This document shows, piece after piece, positions 34,610 through 43,215 of a DNA stretch of 64,000 nt. Numbering within the stretch: position 1 is the first letter of the stretch; each line of letters begins with the position of its first letter. Made by a program: the position numbers and the translations under genes. The DNA is from Salivita marina (GTDB lineage: Bacteria > Pseudomonadota > Gammaproteobacteria > Pseudomonadales > Azotimanducaceae): positions 1,034,670 to 1,098,669 of the forward strand of contig JAYQNS010000002.1 in the NCBI GenBank assembly GCA_038144425.1, read 5' to 3'. Under the pieces are notes generated by a model. That model did no database searches, had not been told where the DNA came from, and saw nothing but the letters and a program-made list of their open reading frames with translations.

Positions 34610-34852
34610 ATGGAATTGGCAACGGCGCTGATGATCCCCACGGTGGTCTTTATGGTCCTCGTGGCGCCCATCTGGCTCATCCTTCACTACCGCAGCAAGC
34701 GTCAGCACGGCTCGGCCCTGAGCGATCGGGAGCAAGCGGAGCTTGATGCGCTGGCGGATATCGCCGATCAGCTGAGCGAGCGGGTGCGGACCCTCGAGGC
34801 CATTCTCGACAGCGAGGTGCCCAGCTGGCGCACCCCGGAGCGGGAGTCGTGA
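34610..34852 (+). CDS. pspB: Phage-shock protein B
   Basis: 80-residue protein with one N-terminal transmembrane helix (ALMIPTVVFMVLVAPIWLIL), then a basic boundary (HYRSKRQ) and a cytoplasmic heptad-repeat helix (LADQLSERVRTLEAIL). With PspC it senses membrane stress and relieves PspA inhibition of PspF. Its TGA overlaps the GTG start of pspC. Confidence 0.93.
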   Translation: MELATALMIPTVVFMVLVAPIWLILHYRSKRQHGSALSDREQAELDALADIADQLSERVRTLEAILDSEVPSWRTPERES

Positions 34853-35496
34853 GCGGTCAGGACGCCGCCCGGGCACGGCTTCGGGCCACGGCGGAGCGCC
34901 TTGAACGCGCCCTTGAGGCCTTGAAGGAGGGCCCGATCACTGCGGAAACGGTGGTGACCCAGCGCGATCTCGAGCGGGCCCTGGCCCGCATCCACGCCCA
35001 GCTGGAAGGGCAGGGGTCGGCGCCCCGGGGCGCGGGGGCGGATAGCTACGCCCCGCCACGGCGAAGTAACGGTTGGCATCGGGGGCTTTACCGCGATCGG
35101 CGCAAGCGCCTCATCGGCGGGGTCTGCGCGGGCCTAGCTCGAGCCTATGGGGTGGAGCGCTGGGTGGCGCGGCTCATCGCCGTCACCCTTCTGATTTTTG
35201 TTCCCCATATCGTTGTGCCTCTCTACCTGGGGGCGCTTCTCGTGCTGGCCCCCATACCGCACGCCGAAGCCGAACGGCGAAGCCTCGGGCTGGAAGTCCC
35301 CGCCGCAGCGCAGCCGGCCTTTACGTCTGCGCCTCCAGCCCCGCGCTTTAGCGCGCGGAGCCTTCGAGCACGCTTTCGCGAACTGGAGCTTAGGCTCCAG
35401 CGTATGGAACGCACCGTCACGTCTCGGCAATTCCGTCTGGATCGTGCGTTTCAGCGGCTAGAGAAAGAGGGGGAAGCCCCTCAGGAGTCCCCTTAA
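34849..35496 (+). CDS. pspC: PspC-domain protein with extended N and C termini
   Basis: 215-residue protein. The PspC domain occupies about residues 77-145 (YRDRRKRLIGGVCAGLARAY, then a hydrophobic helix VARLIAVTLLIFVPHIVVPL). E. coli PspC is ~119 residues; here a ~75-residue helical N-terminal extension (RLRATAERLERALEALKEG) and a C-terminal coiled coil (FRELELRLQRMERTV) are added. It likely pairs with PspB. Start is GTG within the pspB stop; the stop overlaps the next gene by one base. Confidence 0.9.
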   Translation: MSGQDAARARLRATAERLERALEALKEGPITAETVVTQRDLERALARIHAQLEGQGSAPRGAGADSYAPPRRSNGWHRGLYRDRRKRLIGGVCAGLARAYGVERWVARLIAVTLLIFVPHIVVPLYLGALLVLAPIPHAEAERRSLGLEVPAAAQPAFTSAPPAPRFSARSLRARFRELELRLQRMERTVTSRQFRLDRAFQRLEKEGEAPQESP

Positions 35497-36221
35497 TGAA
35501 TACCTTACCAGCGCGAAGCCGAGCCCTCCTTGGCGCTGGCCTTCTGCTCCTCGGGGCGGGCGCCGCCGCGGGAGAAAGTTTGCAAGGGGCCCTCGAGGCC
35601 TCCGTGAATCGTCTCGATCTCACGCTTGTGGGTACGGTGATCTTGGAGGTCGGGAACGAGGCTGGTTATCGCGTCACCGCTGATGAGGCCGAGGCGCTGG
35701 GCGCGCTGCGCATCGAGACCCGGGGACGCCGCCTTATCGTTCAGCAGGAGACGCCAAAGAGGTCGGGGTGGATCTGGGATAAGGACGAGCGGCTCCCGGT
35801 GACCCTAATCGTCACCCTCCCAACCTTTGAGACGGTGGCGTTTGCGGGCGCTGGCCGCCTCACGGGGCGGGGCCTATCCGGAGATGAGCTGTCCCTGCGC
35901 CTGGCTGGAGCCGGGGAGTGTGAGCTTGGGGAACTATCCCTTGGGCGCTTCGGACTTACCTTGGCTGGGGCGGCGCGCTGCGACGTCAGCGGTCGGGCCG
36001 ACGCACTGGAGGTCAGCATCGCGGGCGCCGGCAGCTTCGAGGGCTTTGATCTCGAAACGCAGGCGGCGGAGGTCTCGGTAGCTGGGGCCGGATCCGCGGA
36101 GGTGACGGCGCGGGAATCCTTCAAGGGCTCCGTAGCGGGCATCGGTCATATCGCCTATCGAGGCAATCCGGGATCCGTGGAACAGTCCGTCTCTGGGCTG
36201 GGGCGCATCGAGGCAGACTAG
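35496..36221 (+). CDS. Exported DUF2807 (GIN-domain) protein of the psp operon
   Basis: 241-residue protein with a signal peptide (ALLGAGLLLLGAGAAAG). Most of the rest is a repetitive beta-helix-like domain: the AGAG steps in VAFAGAGRLTGRG, LRLAGAGECELG, LTLAGAARCDVSG, VSIAGAGSFEGF and VSVAGAGSAEV recur about every 19-21 residues, the pattern of DUF2807 (head GIN domain, named from adhesins). It sits in the psp operon, overlapping pspC by one base, so an envelope-stress role is inferred. Confidence 0.85.
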   Translation: MNTLPARSRALLGAGLLLLGAGAAAGESLQGALEASVNRLDLTLVGTVILEVGNEAGYRVTADEAEALGALRIETRGRRLIVQQETPKRSGWIWDKDERLPVTLIVTLPTFETVAFAGAGRLTGRGLSGDELSLRLAGAGECELGELSLGRFGLTLAGAARCDVSGRADALEVSIAGAGSFEGFDLETQAAEVSVAGAGSAEVTARESFKGSVAGIGHIAYRGNPGSVEQSVSGLGRIEAD

Positions 36222-36260
36222 GACTTCGTTGCCCTCGGGCGAACAGGGAAGGGGTGCGCA

Positions 36261-36491
36261 ATGGACGTATTCACCATGGTCTTTTTGATCGTGGCCATCA
36301 CCATGATCGCCGGGACGATCCGCCACTGGCTTGAGGCCCGGGCCAAAGGGAGTTCGAGCGATCAGGAAGCCCTGCTCACGGAGATCGAGCAGTTGAAGGG
36401 GCGGGTAGCCCAGCTCGAGGCCATCGTGACCGACCCTCGAAAGCAGCTCGCGGCGGAGCTGGACGCCCTCGATCGTTCGGAGCGCTCCTAG
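36261..36491 (+). CDS. Second PspB-like small membrane protein
   Basis: 76-residue protein with an N-terminal hydrophobic helix (VFTMVFLIVAITMIAGTI), a basic boundary (RHWLEARAKG) and an acidic heptad helix (LLTEIEQLKGRVAQLEAIV). The layout, length and the closing LEAIV match PspB encoded 1.6 kb upstream, so it is probably a diverged paralogue. RBS GGAAGGGG precedes ATG. It ends the psp operon and its stop overlaps the end of the convergent phosphodiesterase gene. Confidence 0.7.
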   Translation: MDVFTMVFLIVAITMIAGTIRHWLEARAKGSSSDQEALLTEIEQLKGRVAQLEAIVTDPRKQLAAELDALDRSERS

Positions 36492-37192
36492 CAGGACACC
36501 GCCGCGAGCATGGCGCCGGGGTCGTCGCAGAAGATCCCGCTCGCGCCCCAATCCCGAAGCTCCCGGGCTCGGGTGCGATCATTCACCGTATAGACCAGGG
36601 TTTTGAAGCCGGCGCTCCGGGCTTCGCTGAGCAGCTCTGGGGTCACGGTGCGGTCCGCAAAGTTGAGGCTGGCTGCGCCAAGGGCCTGGCCCTTGGCTAC
36701 GGCGCGGCTGGGGTCCCTCCCGAAGAGGGCGCCCCGGGGCCACTGGGGTGCAAGGGCCTTAGCCGTTTCCAGCTCTCGGTGGTCAAAGGCCGATAGGACG
36801 ATCTGCTCCGGCGGGGTGTTCCGCTCCGCCAGAAGGGCGCACACGGGCTTTGCCGTCCCGGGCCCCTTGAGCTCAATGTTGACCCCGGCCCGGGCTCCGA
36901 TGAGGTCGAGCACCTCCGTGAGGGTGGGGATGGCGGCGCCGTTGCCAGCGTCGAAGGCCCGGAGCGCGGCCGGATTGTGATCCTCCAGGCGCCCGGTTCC
37001 GTTCGTGGTGCGATCGAGCGCGTCATCGTGAATGACCCAGAGCTCACCATGCGCGGCATAGACGTCGAGCTCCACCGCGAGGGCCCCCACGGCGAGGGCG
37101 CGGGCGAAGGCGGGGAGCGTGTTCTCCGGCGCTTCCGCGCTGGCGCCTCGATGGGCAATCACCAAAAAATTCGATGAGAAGAAGGCGGTCAT
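36488..37192 (-). CDS. Glycerophosphodiester phosphodiesterase
   Basis: 234-residue cytoplasmic TIM-barrel enzyme (no signal peptide), UgpQ-like. Catalytic signatures: AHRGASAEAPENTLPAF with the first His and the Glu-Asn pair, VELDVYAAHGELWVIHDD with metal-binding Glu/Asp and the second His, and IELKGPG. It hydrolyses glycerophosphodiesters to glycerol-3-phosphate and an alcohol. ATG 37192 has GGAG upstream and gives the family N terminus; an upstream in-frame ATG at 37231 is less likely. Confidence 0.9.
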   Translation of the reverse strand: MTAFFSSNFLVIAHRGASAEAPENTLPAFARALAVGALAVELDVYAAHGELWVIHDDALDRTTNGTGRLEDHNPAALRAFDAGNGAAIPTLTEVLDLIGARAGVNIELKGPGTAKPVCALLAERNTPPEQIVLSAFDHRELETAKALAPQWPRGALFGRDPSRAVAKGQALGAASLNFADRTVTPELLSEARSAGFKTLVYTVNDRTRARELRDWGASGIFCDDPGAMLAAVSC

Positions 37193-37297
37193 GGGGGCTC
37201 CGTAGCACGGTTTGAGCGCGAGAGCGTACACTTAAGGCCACGCGATCTAGAAGGGGCTAGGGCCTCGGCGGATCGGCAGCCGACAGGAGCCAGGCCC

Positions 37298-39154
37298 ATG
37301 GCCTACGAAGTGCTGGCGCGGAAGTGGCGCCCGGGTAACTTTGCCACCATGGTGGGGCAGGAGCATGTGCTCCGGGCCCTTTCCCACGCCCTTGATGGGG
37401 GGCGTCTCCACCACGCCTATCTGTTCACCGGAACCCGTGGTGTGGGGAAAACGACGGTGGCGCGCATTCTGGCTCGGTGCCTGAACTGCGAGGAGGGGGT
37501 TAGCGCGACGCCCTGTGGGGTCTGCGGCAGCTGCCGGGAGATCAGCGAAGGCCGCTTTGTCGATTTGATTGAGGTGGACGCCGCCTCCCGAACCAAGGTG
37601 GAAGACACGCGCGAACTCCTCGATAACGTGCAGTACGCGCCTACCCGGGGACGCTTCAAGGTGTACCTCATCGACGAGGTGCACATGCTGTCCACCTCGA
37701 GCTTCAACGCCCTGCTGAAAACCCTGGAGGAGCCGCCCCCCCATGTGAAGTTTCTCCTGGCCACCACGGACCCAAAGAAACTCCCGGTCACCGTGCTGTC
37801 CCGCTGCCTTCAGTTTCACCTCAAGAACCTTACTGCCGAGCGCATCGTAGGCCACTTGGAGCACGTGCTCGGGGAGGAGGAGGTGAGCTTCGAGGCGCCG
37901 GCCCTTTGGGCCCTAGCGCGGGCTGCGGACGGCAGCATGCGTGATGCCCTAAGCCTAACCGATCAAGCGATTGCCCACGGCGGAGGAACGCTCCGTTCCG
38001 GGGAAGTGGCCACCATGCTGGGCACCATCGATCAGGGGGCGCTTCATCGTATATTGGAGGCGCTGGCTGGAAGCGATGGGCCGGGGCTCCTCGCCTGCGC
38101 CCAGGATCTGGCGGCCCACGCGGCGGATTTTTCTACCGTGCTAGGGGACCTTCTACGGATGCTTCATGATCTGGCCGTGGCCCAGGTGGTGCCTGAAGCC
38201 CTGGCCGGGGCGGAGGCCGATCAGGCTCAGGAAGCCGTGCGGGCCCTGGCGGCGCGCATTCCCCCGGAGGATGTGCAGCTCTACTACCAAATCGCCCTGA
38301 CGGGAGTCCGGGAGCTTCCCTACGCGCCGGATATGCGCATTGCCTTTGAAATGACCCTCCTGCGCATGCTGGCCTTCCAGCCGGAGGAAGGGGATGGCCA
38401 GGGTGGCGCTCCCGACGGAGGGACGTCTAAGGCAGCACCCGATCCAGCACCGCAAGCGCCCCCGGGTACGGAGGCCCTCCGCGGCATGCTGGCCGACACG
38501 CCGTCGGTGACGCCGGCGAGCGCTTTCGTTGCACCGGAACCCGTGCCGCCCGAGCCCGGGCCGCCCGAACCCCGGCCGCCGGAACCCGCTCGGGACCTCG
38601 CGCCGGAGCCAGCCCCGGTGCAGCCAGCCCCCGCGCGGCAAGCACTGAGTGGGGCCCTGGCAGGACTCGATGAGCCCGCAGCCGAAGCGGCGGCACCGGC
38701 AACGAAACCCGAGCCCTTCCCGGAGCCCTTACTTCCGAAGCAGTGGGGCGAGGCCCTTCGTACCCTGGGGTTGACCGGGGTAACCCTTGAGGTGGCGCAG
38801 CATTGCGTGCCCCTGGGGGATGAAGGGGATCGCATCCGTTTTGCCCTGGCCCCGGAGGCGGAGCCGCTCTTTGCCCCGGTTCACGAAACGCGGCTGGCGG
38901 AAGCGCTATCAACGCGTCGAGGGCGGACCGTACGGGTGCAGCTCGAGATAGCCAGCGCCGAGGCGGAGACGCCGGCTCAGCGAGCGGCCCGGGGTCGAGC
39001 TGAAGCCCAGGCGGCGGCGGAGCAGGCCATTGAAAATGACCAGGAGGTTCAGGCGCTGCAGGCCCAGTTTGGCGCTAGGATTATCCCCGGGAGCCTTCGC
39101 CCAAGGGAGGACGGGGGAGCTCATGGGAGCACCGCCGGCCCCACGCTACACTAG
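37298..39154 (+). CDS. dnaX: DNA polymerase III subunits gamma/tau
   Basis: 618-residue clamp-loader ATPase. Domain I has YEVLARKWRP, Walker A GTRGVGKTT, a four-cysteine zinc site (CLNCEE, CGVCGSC) and the DEVHMLS Walker B; domain III follows. A Pro/Glu-rich linker with PPEP repeats (about residues 410-450) separates it from the tau-specific C-terminal region that binds the alpha subunit. I see no clear slippery heptamer, so a separate gamma product may not be made by frameshift. It leads the operon dnaX-ybaB-recR-rnd-ycgL-ycgN. Confidence 0.95.
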   Translation: MAYEVLARKWRPGNFATMVGQEHVLRALSHALDGGRLHHAYLFTGTRGVGKTTVARILARCLNCEEGVSATPCGVCGSCREISEGRFVDLIEVDAASRTKVEDTRELLDNVQYAPTRGRFKVYLIDEVHMLSTSSFNALLKTLEEPPPHVKFLLATTDPKKLPVTVLSRCLQFHLKNLTAERIVGHLEHVLGEEEVSFEAPALWALARAADGSMRDALSLTDQAIAHGGGTLRSGEVATMLGTIDQGALHRILEALAGSDGPGLLACAQDLAAHAADFSTVLGDLLRMLHDLAVAQVVPEALAGAEADQAQEAVRALAARIPPEDVQLYYQIALTGVRELPYAPDMRIAFEMTLLRMLAFQPEEGDGQGGAPDGGTSKAAPDPAPQAPPGTEALRGMLADTPSVTPASAFVAPEPVPPEPGPPEPRPPEPARDLAPEPAPVQPAPARQALSGALAGLDEPAAEAAAPATKPEPFPEPLLPKQWGEALRTLGLTGVTLEVAQHCVPLGDEGDRIRFALAPEAEPLFAPVHETRLAEALSTRRGRTVRVQLEIASAEAETPAQRAARGRAEAQAAAEQAIENDQEVQALQAQFGARIIPGSLRPREDGGAHGSTAGPTLH

Positions 39155-39190
39155 GGCTTTACATCTGAAGTCTACGTTCTGGAGGTCCGC

Positions 39191-39508
39191 ATGCTTGGCA
39201 TGGGTGACATGATGAAGCAGGCCAAGGCTATGCAAGAGAAGATGGCCAAGGTTCAGGAGCAGGTGGCAGCCCTGGAGGTCACTGGCGAAAGCGGTGCCGG
39301 GCTCGTGCGCGTTCAGATGACCGGGCGCCACGACGTGCGCGCCGTGACCATCGATCCGGCGTTGATGAGCGAAGACCGGGAAGTGCTTGAGGATCTCATC
39401 GCGGCGGCGGTTAATGACGCGGTACGGCGGGTGGAAGGGGAGCAAAAAGCACTCATGTCGGAGGTCACGGCGGGGTTACCTTTGCCGCCGGGCATGAAGC
39501 TGTTCTGA
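39191..39508 (+). CDS. ybaB: YbaB/EbfC nucleoid-associated protein
   Basis: 105-residue DNA-binding protein of the YbaB/EbfC family: GDMMKQAKAMQEKMAKVQEQ at the N terminus and LPLPPGMKLF at the C terminus are hallmarks. It forms a tweezer-like dimer and is nearly always encoded between dnaX and recR, as here. Its TGA overlaps the recR ATG. Confidence 0.96.
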   Translation: MLGMGDMMKQAKAMQEKMAKVQEQVAALEVTGESGAGLVRVQMTGRHDVRAVTIDPALMSEDREVLEDLIAAAVNDAVRRVEGEQKALMSEVTAGLPLPPGMKLF

Positions 39509-40104
39509 TGCCCTATCCCGCCCCCCTAGAAGCCTTGATTGAACAGCTCCGAGTCCTCCCCGGCGTGGGTCGGCGTTCTGCTCAGCGTATGGCTTTTCAG
39601 CTTCTTGAACGTGATCGTCCCCAGGCCCAGGCCCTCGCTGAGGGCCTTCTGAATGCCCTAGAAAAAATTTCAAATTGTCAGCAATGCCGGACACTTACAG
39701 AAGGTTCCGTATGTGAAATATGTCGTGACCCAGGGCGCGATACGGCTGCGCTCTGCATCGTGGCGTCCCCTACCGATCAGTGGGCCCTGGAGGCTACGGG
39801 CACCTATCGGGGCCGCTATTTTGTGCTCCACGGTCAGCTTTCCCCTATTGATGGGGTTACCCCGGAGGATCTCGCTATCCCGGCCCTGCTGGAGCGCCTT
39901 CAGCGCGATCCCGTGGAGGAGGTCATCGTGGCCACCAACGCCACGGTGGAAGGGGAGGCCACGGCTCACTACCTCGCCGAAGCCCTGCGCCCTCTGGGGG
40001 TGCAGGTGACGCGGCTGGCTCAGGGGGTGCCCCTCGGGGGCGAGCTTGAGCTGGTGGATGGAGGCACGCTCGGGCGGGCCTTTGCCGGCCGGACCGCCCT
40101 GTGA
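39508..40104 (+). CDS. recR: Recombination mediator RecR
   Basis: 198-residue RecR. Helix-hairpin-helix LPGVGRRSAQRMAF, four-cysteine zinc finger (Cys57, Cys60, Cys69, Cys72), and TOPRIM domain with ATNATVEGEATA and the C-terminal Walker-like ARGVP equivalent LAQGVPLGGELELVD. It loads RecA with RecF/RecO. The zinc-finger stretch is encoded by unusually AT-rich codons (39661-39727). Its stop overlaps the GTG of rnd. Confidence 0.96.
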   Translation: MPYPAPLEALIEQLRVLPGVGRRSAQRMAFQLLERDRPQAQALAEGLLNALEKISNCQQCRTLTEGSVCEICRDPGRDTAALCIVASPTDQWALEATGTYRGRYFVLHGQLSPIDGVTPEDLAIPALLERLQRDPVEEVIVATNATVEGEATAHYLAEALRPLGVQVTRLAQGVPLGGELELVDGGTLGRAFAGRTAL

Positions 40105-41237
40105 CGCCCCCCTTTGATCCCACCCCGGCTCTTGAAGGGGCGGTAGATGTCGATAGCCCTGCGGCCTTCGACGCGCTTCTCGAAGCTATCGAGGAGGACG
40201 GCCTTTGGATTCTGGACACGGAATTTGAACGCACGGACACCTACTACCCTCGCCTTGCCCTCATCCAAAGCGCCGTAGCGGGGCAGGTGAGTCTCCTCGA
40301 TCCCCTGACCCTGGATGGGGCGCAGCGGGCGCGCCTTCGGGCACTGCTGGAGCGAAATGACATCCTGAAAGTACTTCACGCCTGCGGCGAAGATCTGGAG
40401 GCCCTGGCGTACTTCTTCGAGGCCACCCCCGCTGGGATTTTTGACACCCAGCTTGGCGCGGCTTTCCTGGGCCACCGCTGGGGCCTGGGCTACGGTGCGC
40501 TGGTGGAAACCATGCTCGGCGCTGTCGTCGAGAAGGATGAAACCCGCTCTAATTGGCTGCAGCGGCCGCTGACGCCCGCGCAGCGCCGCTATGCGTGCTT
40601 GGACGTTATATACCTAGAAGCGCTCTGGCCTGCGCTTCGAGACGCCCTGGATGAGAAGGGGCGCTGGCCTTGGGCGGCGGAGGAATCGCGGGCGCTCCTG
40701 CAGGACGCTTTGGCGCGCCACGATGGTGCCCGCGCTTGGCTGAGCCTGAAAAGTGCGCCCCTGCAGAGCCGACGGACCCAAGCGGTGCTTCGCGTGTTGG
40801 CCGCCTGGCGGGAGAAGACGGCCCAGGCGCTCGATAGGCCTCGGGGGCGCGTGCTTAAGGATGAACATCTTTTGGCCCTTGCCAAGGCGCCCGGCGCCCC
40901 AGCGCGCTGGGCGGGCCTTGAGATTCCCCCGGGGGCGCTTCGTCGCTGGGGGGAAGAGTGGGAGACGCTGCTTGGGCCCCTGGCCATCCAGCCTGACGCC
41001 GAATTGCCCATGCCCGTGCCTGGGCCGCCGGGGCGGGAGGCCCAGGGGGTGATGAAGGCCCTGAAGGCCGTGGCCCAGGAGGCCGCGGAGCGGGAAGGCC
41101 TAGCCCCGGAGCTGCTGGGGCGAAAGAAGCTTCTCGAAGCGTTCTACACCGAAGACGCGATTCCCGAGCCGTTCTTGGGGTGGCGAGCGCCCCTGCTGCT
41201 CGACGCCCTTCGAGCAGTGAAGGAGGGCGCGGCGTGA
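40101..41237 (+). CDS. rnd: Ribonuclease D
   Basis: 378-residue 3'-5' exoribonuclease for tRNA 3' maturation. DEDD residues are visible: LDTEFERTDTYYP (Asp-x-Glu), HACGEDLEAL (Asp) and the third motif with Tyr and Asp in RYACLDVIYLEAL; two HRDC domains follow (WREKTAQALDRPRGRVL is the first). Length is normal. Start GTG overlaps the recR stop, and its own stop overlaps the GTG of ycgL. Confidence 0.95.
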   Translation: MTPPFDPTPALEGAVDVDSPAAFDALLEAIEEDGLWILDTEFERTDTYYPRLALIQSAVAGQVSLLDPLTLDGAQRARLRALLERNDILKVLHACGEDLEALAYFFEATPAGIFDTQLGAAFLGHRWGLGYGALVETMLGAVVEKDETRSNWLQRPLTPAQRRYACLDVIYLEALWPALRDALDEKGRWPWAAEESRALLQDALARHDGARAWLSLKSAPLQSRRTQAVLRVLAAWREKTAQALDRPRGRVLKDEHLLALAKAPGAPARWAGLEIPPGALRRWGEEWETLLGPLAIQPDAELPMPVPGPPGREAQGVMKALKAVAQEAAEREGLAPELLGRKKLLEAFYTEDAIPEPFLGWRAPLLLDALRAVKEGAA

Positions 41238-41485
41238 GCGGCGTCCTGGTGCAGGTCTACCGCTCGCCGCGCCGCGCAGACACCTACCTGCTGACGGAAA
41301 AGGCCAGCGGGCTTACGGCGGTACCGGAAGCGTTATTTGGGACCTTTGGGGATCCCGAGCCAGCCTTCGTGTTTCACTTGACGGCGGAACGGGTCCTCGC
41401 CCAGGCGGATCCTGCGCTCGTGCTCGACGCCCTAAGGGAGAAGGGGTTCTATCTACAGCTGCCACCGCAGAAGGCCGAGGCTTGA
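41234..41485 (+). CDS. ycgL: YcgL domain protein
   Basis: 83-residue protein of the YcgL family: VYRSPRRADTYLLTEKA at the start and ALREKGFYLQLPP at the end are the family ends, with the FGTFGDPEPAF loop in between. Function is unknown; in gammaproteobacteria it is commonly next to rnd and ycgN, as here. GTG 41234 was chosen because it overlaps the rnd stop. Confidence 0.92.
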   Translation: MSGVLVQVYRSPRRADTYLLTEKASGLTAVPEALFGTFGDPEPAFVFHLTAERVLAQADPALVLDALREKGFYLQLPPQKAEA

Positions 41486-41925
41486 GCGGCCCCTTTTGGG
41501 AAAGGATGAGCCTCGAGGAGATGTCCCGGGAACAGTGGGAGTCCCTCTGCGATGGTTGCGCCCAGTGCTGCCGCATTAAGCTGGAGGACGAGGCGGCTGG
41601 CGCCCTGGCGGAAACGGCGGTGGTGTGCGCCCTGCTTGATCAGGAAAGCTGCCGCTGCTCCGCCTATGAAACCCGATCCATTAAGGTGCCGGATTGCGTC
41701 ACCCTAAGCCCGGAGGCGGCCCGCACCCTCAGCTGGATGCCGGAAAGTTGTGCCTATCGGCGCCTCGCAGAAGGGCGGGCCCTTCCGCTCTGGCATCCCC
41801 TGATCACTGGCGACCCAGAAAGCGTGCATGAGGCCGGTGCCTCCGTTCGGGGTCAGGTGCTTTCCGAGGACGCAGTGCATCCGGACGATCTCGAGGCCCA
41901 TATCATTCGGTGGGTGACGCCCTGA
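41482..41925 (+). CDS. ycgN: YcgN family (UPF0260) cysteine-cluster protein
   Basis: 147-residue protein with the UPF0260/YkgJ-type cysteine cluster CDGCAQCC near the N terminus and further cysteines in SCRCSAYETR and PDCVTLSPE, probably binding zinc or an iron-sulfur centre. The MPESCAYRRLAEGRALPLWH motif is a family signature. Start is TTG 41482, inside the ycgL stop; no ATG fits the N terminus better. Confidence 0.92.
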   Translation: MSGPFWERMSLEEMSREQWESLCDGCAQCCRIKLEDEAAGALAETAVVCALLDQESCRCSAYETRSIKVPDCVTLSPEAARTLSWMPESCAYRRLAEGRALPLWHPLITGDPESVHEAGASVRGQVLSEDAVHPDDLEAHIIRWVTP

Positions 41926-42251
41926 TGGAGAACCCTATGGGATGGGCGGTTTACGCCGGCAGCGTGCTTCTGTTTATTGCCTTGGGCTTCCGTGTTTCTA
42001 GGCCCTGGCCTCCGGGGCTGCGGTGGTTGCTTCGATGCCTGGCGATCGCCACGGTGGTGCCCGTTGCTCCGGCCGGCGCCGCGGGGGATTACCTCGTGCC
42101 TGCCGTCATCGCCGCGCTCTTCGAGGGGATCGTCCAAAAAAGCGGTGATGCTACCGCCGCTCTTCAAATTTTGGGCATCAGTTGGGGCCTTGCCCTCTGC
42201 GTGGCCGCCTTCCTGGCCTTTCTTGAAGAGCGTCGGGGCGGGCGCGCCTAG
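41925..42251 (+). CDS. Small three-helix membrane protein
   Basis: 108-residue protein with hydrophobic segments at about residues 5-22, 34-60 and 78-100, separated by short basic loops, and a basic C terminus (LEERRGGRA). The ATG overlaps the ycgN stop, so it is the probable last gene of the dnaX operon. No family recognised. Confidence 0.7.
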   Translation: MENPMGWAVYAGSVLLFIALGFRVSRPWPPGLRWLLRCLAIATVVPVAPAGAAGDYLVPAVIAALFEGIVQKSGDATAALQILGISWGLALCVAAFLAFLEERRGGRA

Positions 42252-42325
42252 CCTTGGCTTGATCGGCCCTGGCGCGAACCGTACTCTTGGGCCTCGTTTT
42301 TTTCCTCCGCCTTGGTGTTTACCCT

Positions 42326-43174
42326 ATGAAATTCGAAAGCACAGATTCCTACATCGTGACCGAAGAGCTGGGCCTCGCCGTTAACGCATCGGTGACCCTC
42401 CAGCGTCCGCTCCTGATCAAGGGGGAGCCGGGCACGGGTAAAACGCTCCTGGCAGAGCAGGTGGCCGAATCCTTCGGGGCTGAGCTCCTCACCTGGCACA
42501 TCAAGTCCACGACGAAGGCTCAGCAGGGCCTCTATGAGTACGACGCCGTCTCCCGCCTCCGCGATTCCCAGCTTGGGGATGAGCGGGTCAAGGACATCAA
42601 AAACTACATCCGAAAGGGGAAGCTCTGGGAAGCCTTTGAGCGCGACGAGCGGGTGGTGCTCCTCATTGACGAAATCGACAAGGCGGACATCGAGTTCCCC
42701 AATGATCTCCTGCAAGAACTCGATCGCATGGAGTTCTTCGTCTACGAGACGGGGGAAACCATCAAGGCGAAGAAGCGCCCCATCGTGGTTATCACCTCAA
42801 ACAACGAGAAAGAGCTGCCGGACGCCTTCCTGCGCCGCTGCTTCTTCCACTACATCGACTTCCCCGATCGGGAAACCATGCAGGCCATCGTCGACGTGCA
42901 CTTCCCGACGGTTAAGCAGGACCTCGTGAAGGAAGCGCTCGAGATCTTCTTCGACGTGCGCAAGGTGCCGGGCATGAAGAAGAAGCCGAGCACCTCTGAG
43001 CTCATCGATTGGCTCAAGTTGCTCATGGCTGACGATATCCCCGAGGAAATTCTCACCAACCGAGACACCACCAAGGCCATTCCGCCGCTCTACGGGGCTC
43101 TGGTGAAGAACGAGCAGGACGTGCACCTGCTTGAGCGTTTGGCCTTCATGAATCGTCGCGACAGCCGCGGCTAG
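42326..43174 (+). CDS. MoxR-family AAA+ ATPase
   Basis: 282-residue AAA+ protein: Walker A GEPGTGKTLL (residues 33-42), Walker B VVLLIDEIDKA, sensor 1 ITSNNEKELPDAFLRRC. This compact form with the TTKAQQGLYEYD segment is typical of MoxR-type chaperones that act with a VWA protein on metal-cofactor or complex assembly. The VWA partner follows 41 bases downstream. ATG 42326 was chosen over an upstream in-frame start in the leader because it gives the family N terminus. Confidence 0.92.
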   Translation: MKFESTDSYIVTEELGLAVNASVTLQRPLLIKGEPGTGKTLLAEQVAESFGAELLTWHIKSTTKAQQGLYEYDAVSRLRDSQLGDERVKDIKNYIRKGKLWEAFERDERVVLLIDEIDKADIEFPNDLLQELDRMEFFVYETGETIKAKKRPIVVITSNNEKELPDAFLRRCFFHYIDFPDRETMQAIVDVHFPTVKQDLVKEALEIFFDVRKVPGMKKKPSTSELIDWLKLLMADDIPEEILTNRDTTKAIPPLYGALVKNEQDVHLLERLAFMNRRDSRG

Positions 43175-43182
43175 GGATTGCC

Positions 43183-43198
43183 GGCGCCTCCGGGCGCC
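43183..43198 (+). other. Intercistronic hairpin between moxR and the VWA gene
   Basis: GGCGCC-TCCG-GGCGCC, identical in 16 bases to the tRNA-Gly terminator stem at 14691-14706 but lacking a T tract. It may lower expression of the second gene or protect the upstream message; unproven. Confidence 0.5.
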
Positions 43199-43215
43199 GC
43201 TACCAGGAGACCGGC

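Noticed and set aside
37298..39154. dnaX programmed frameshift for gamma subunit
   Set aside because: No A-AAA-AAG-like slippery heptamer was found near the expected place.
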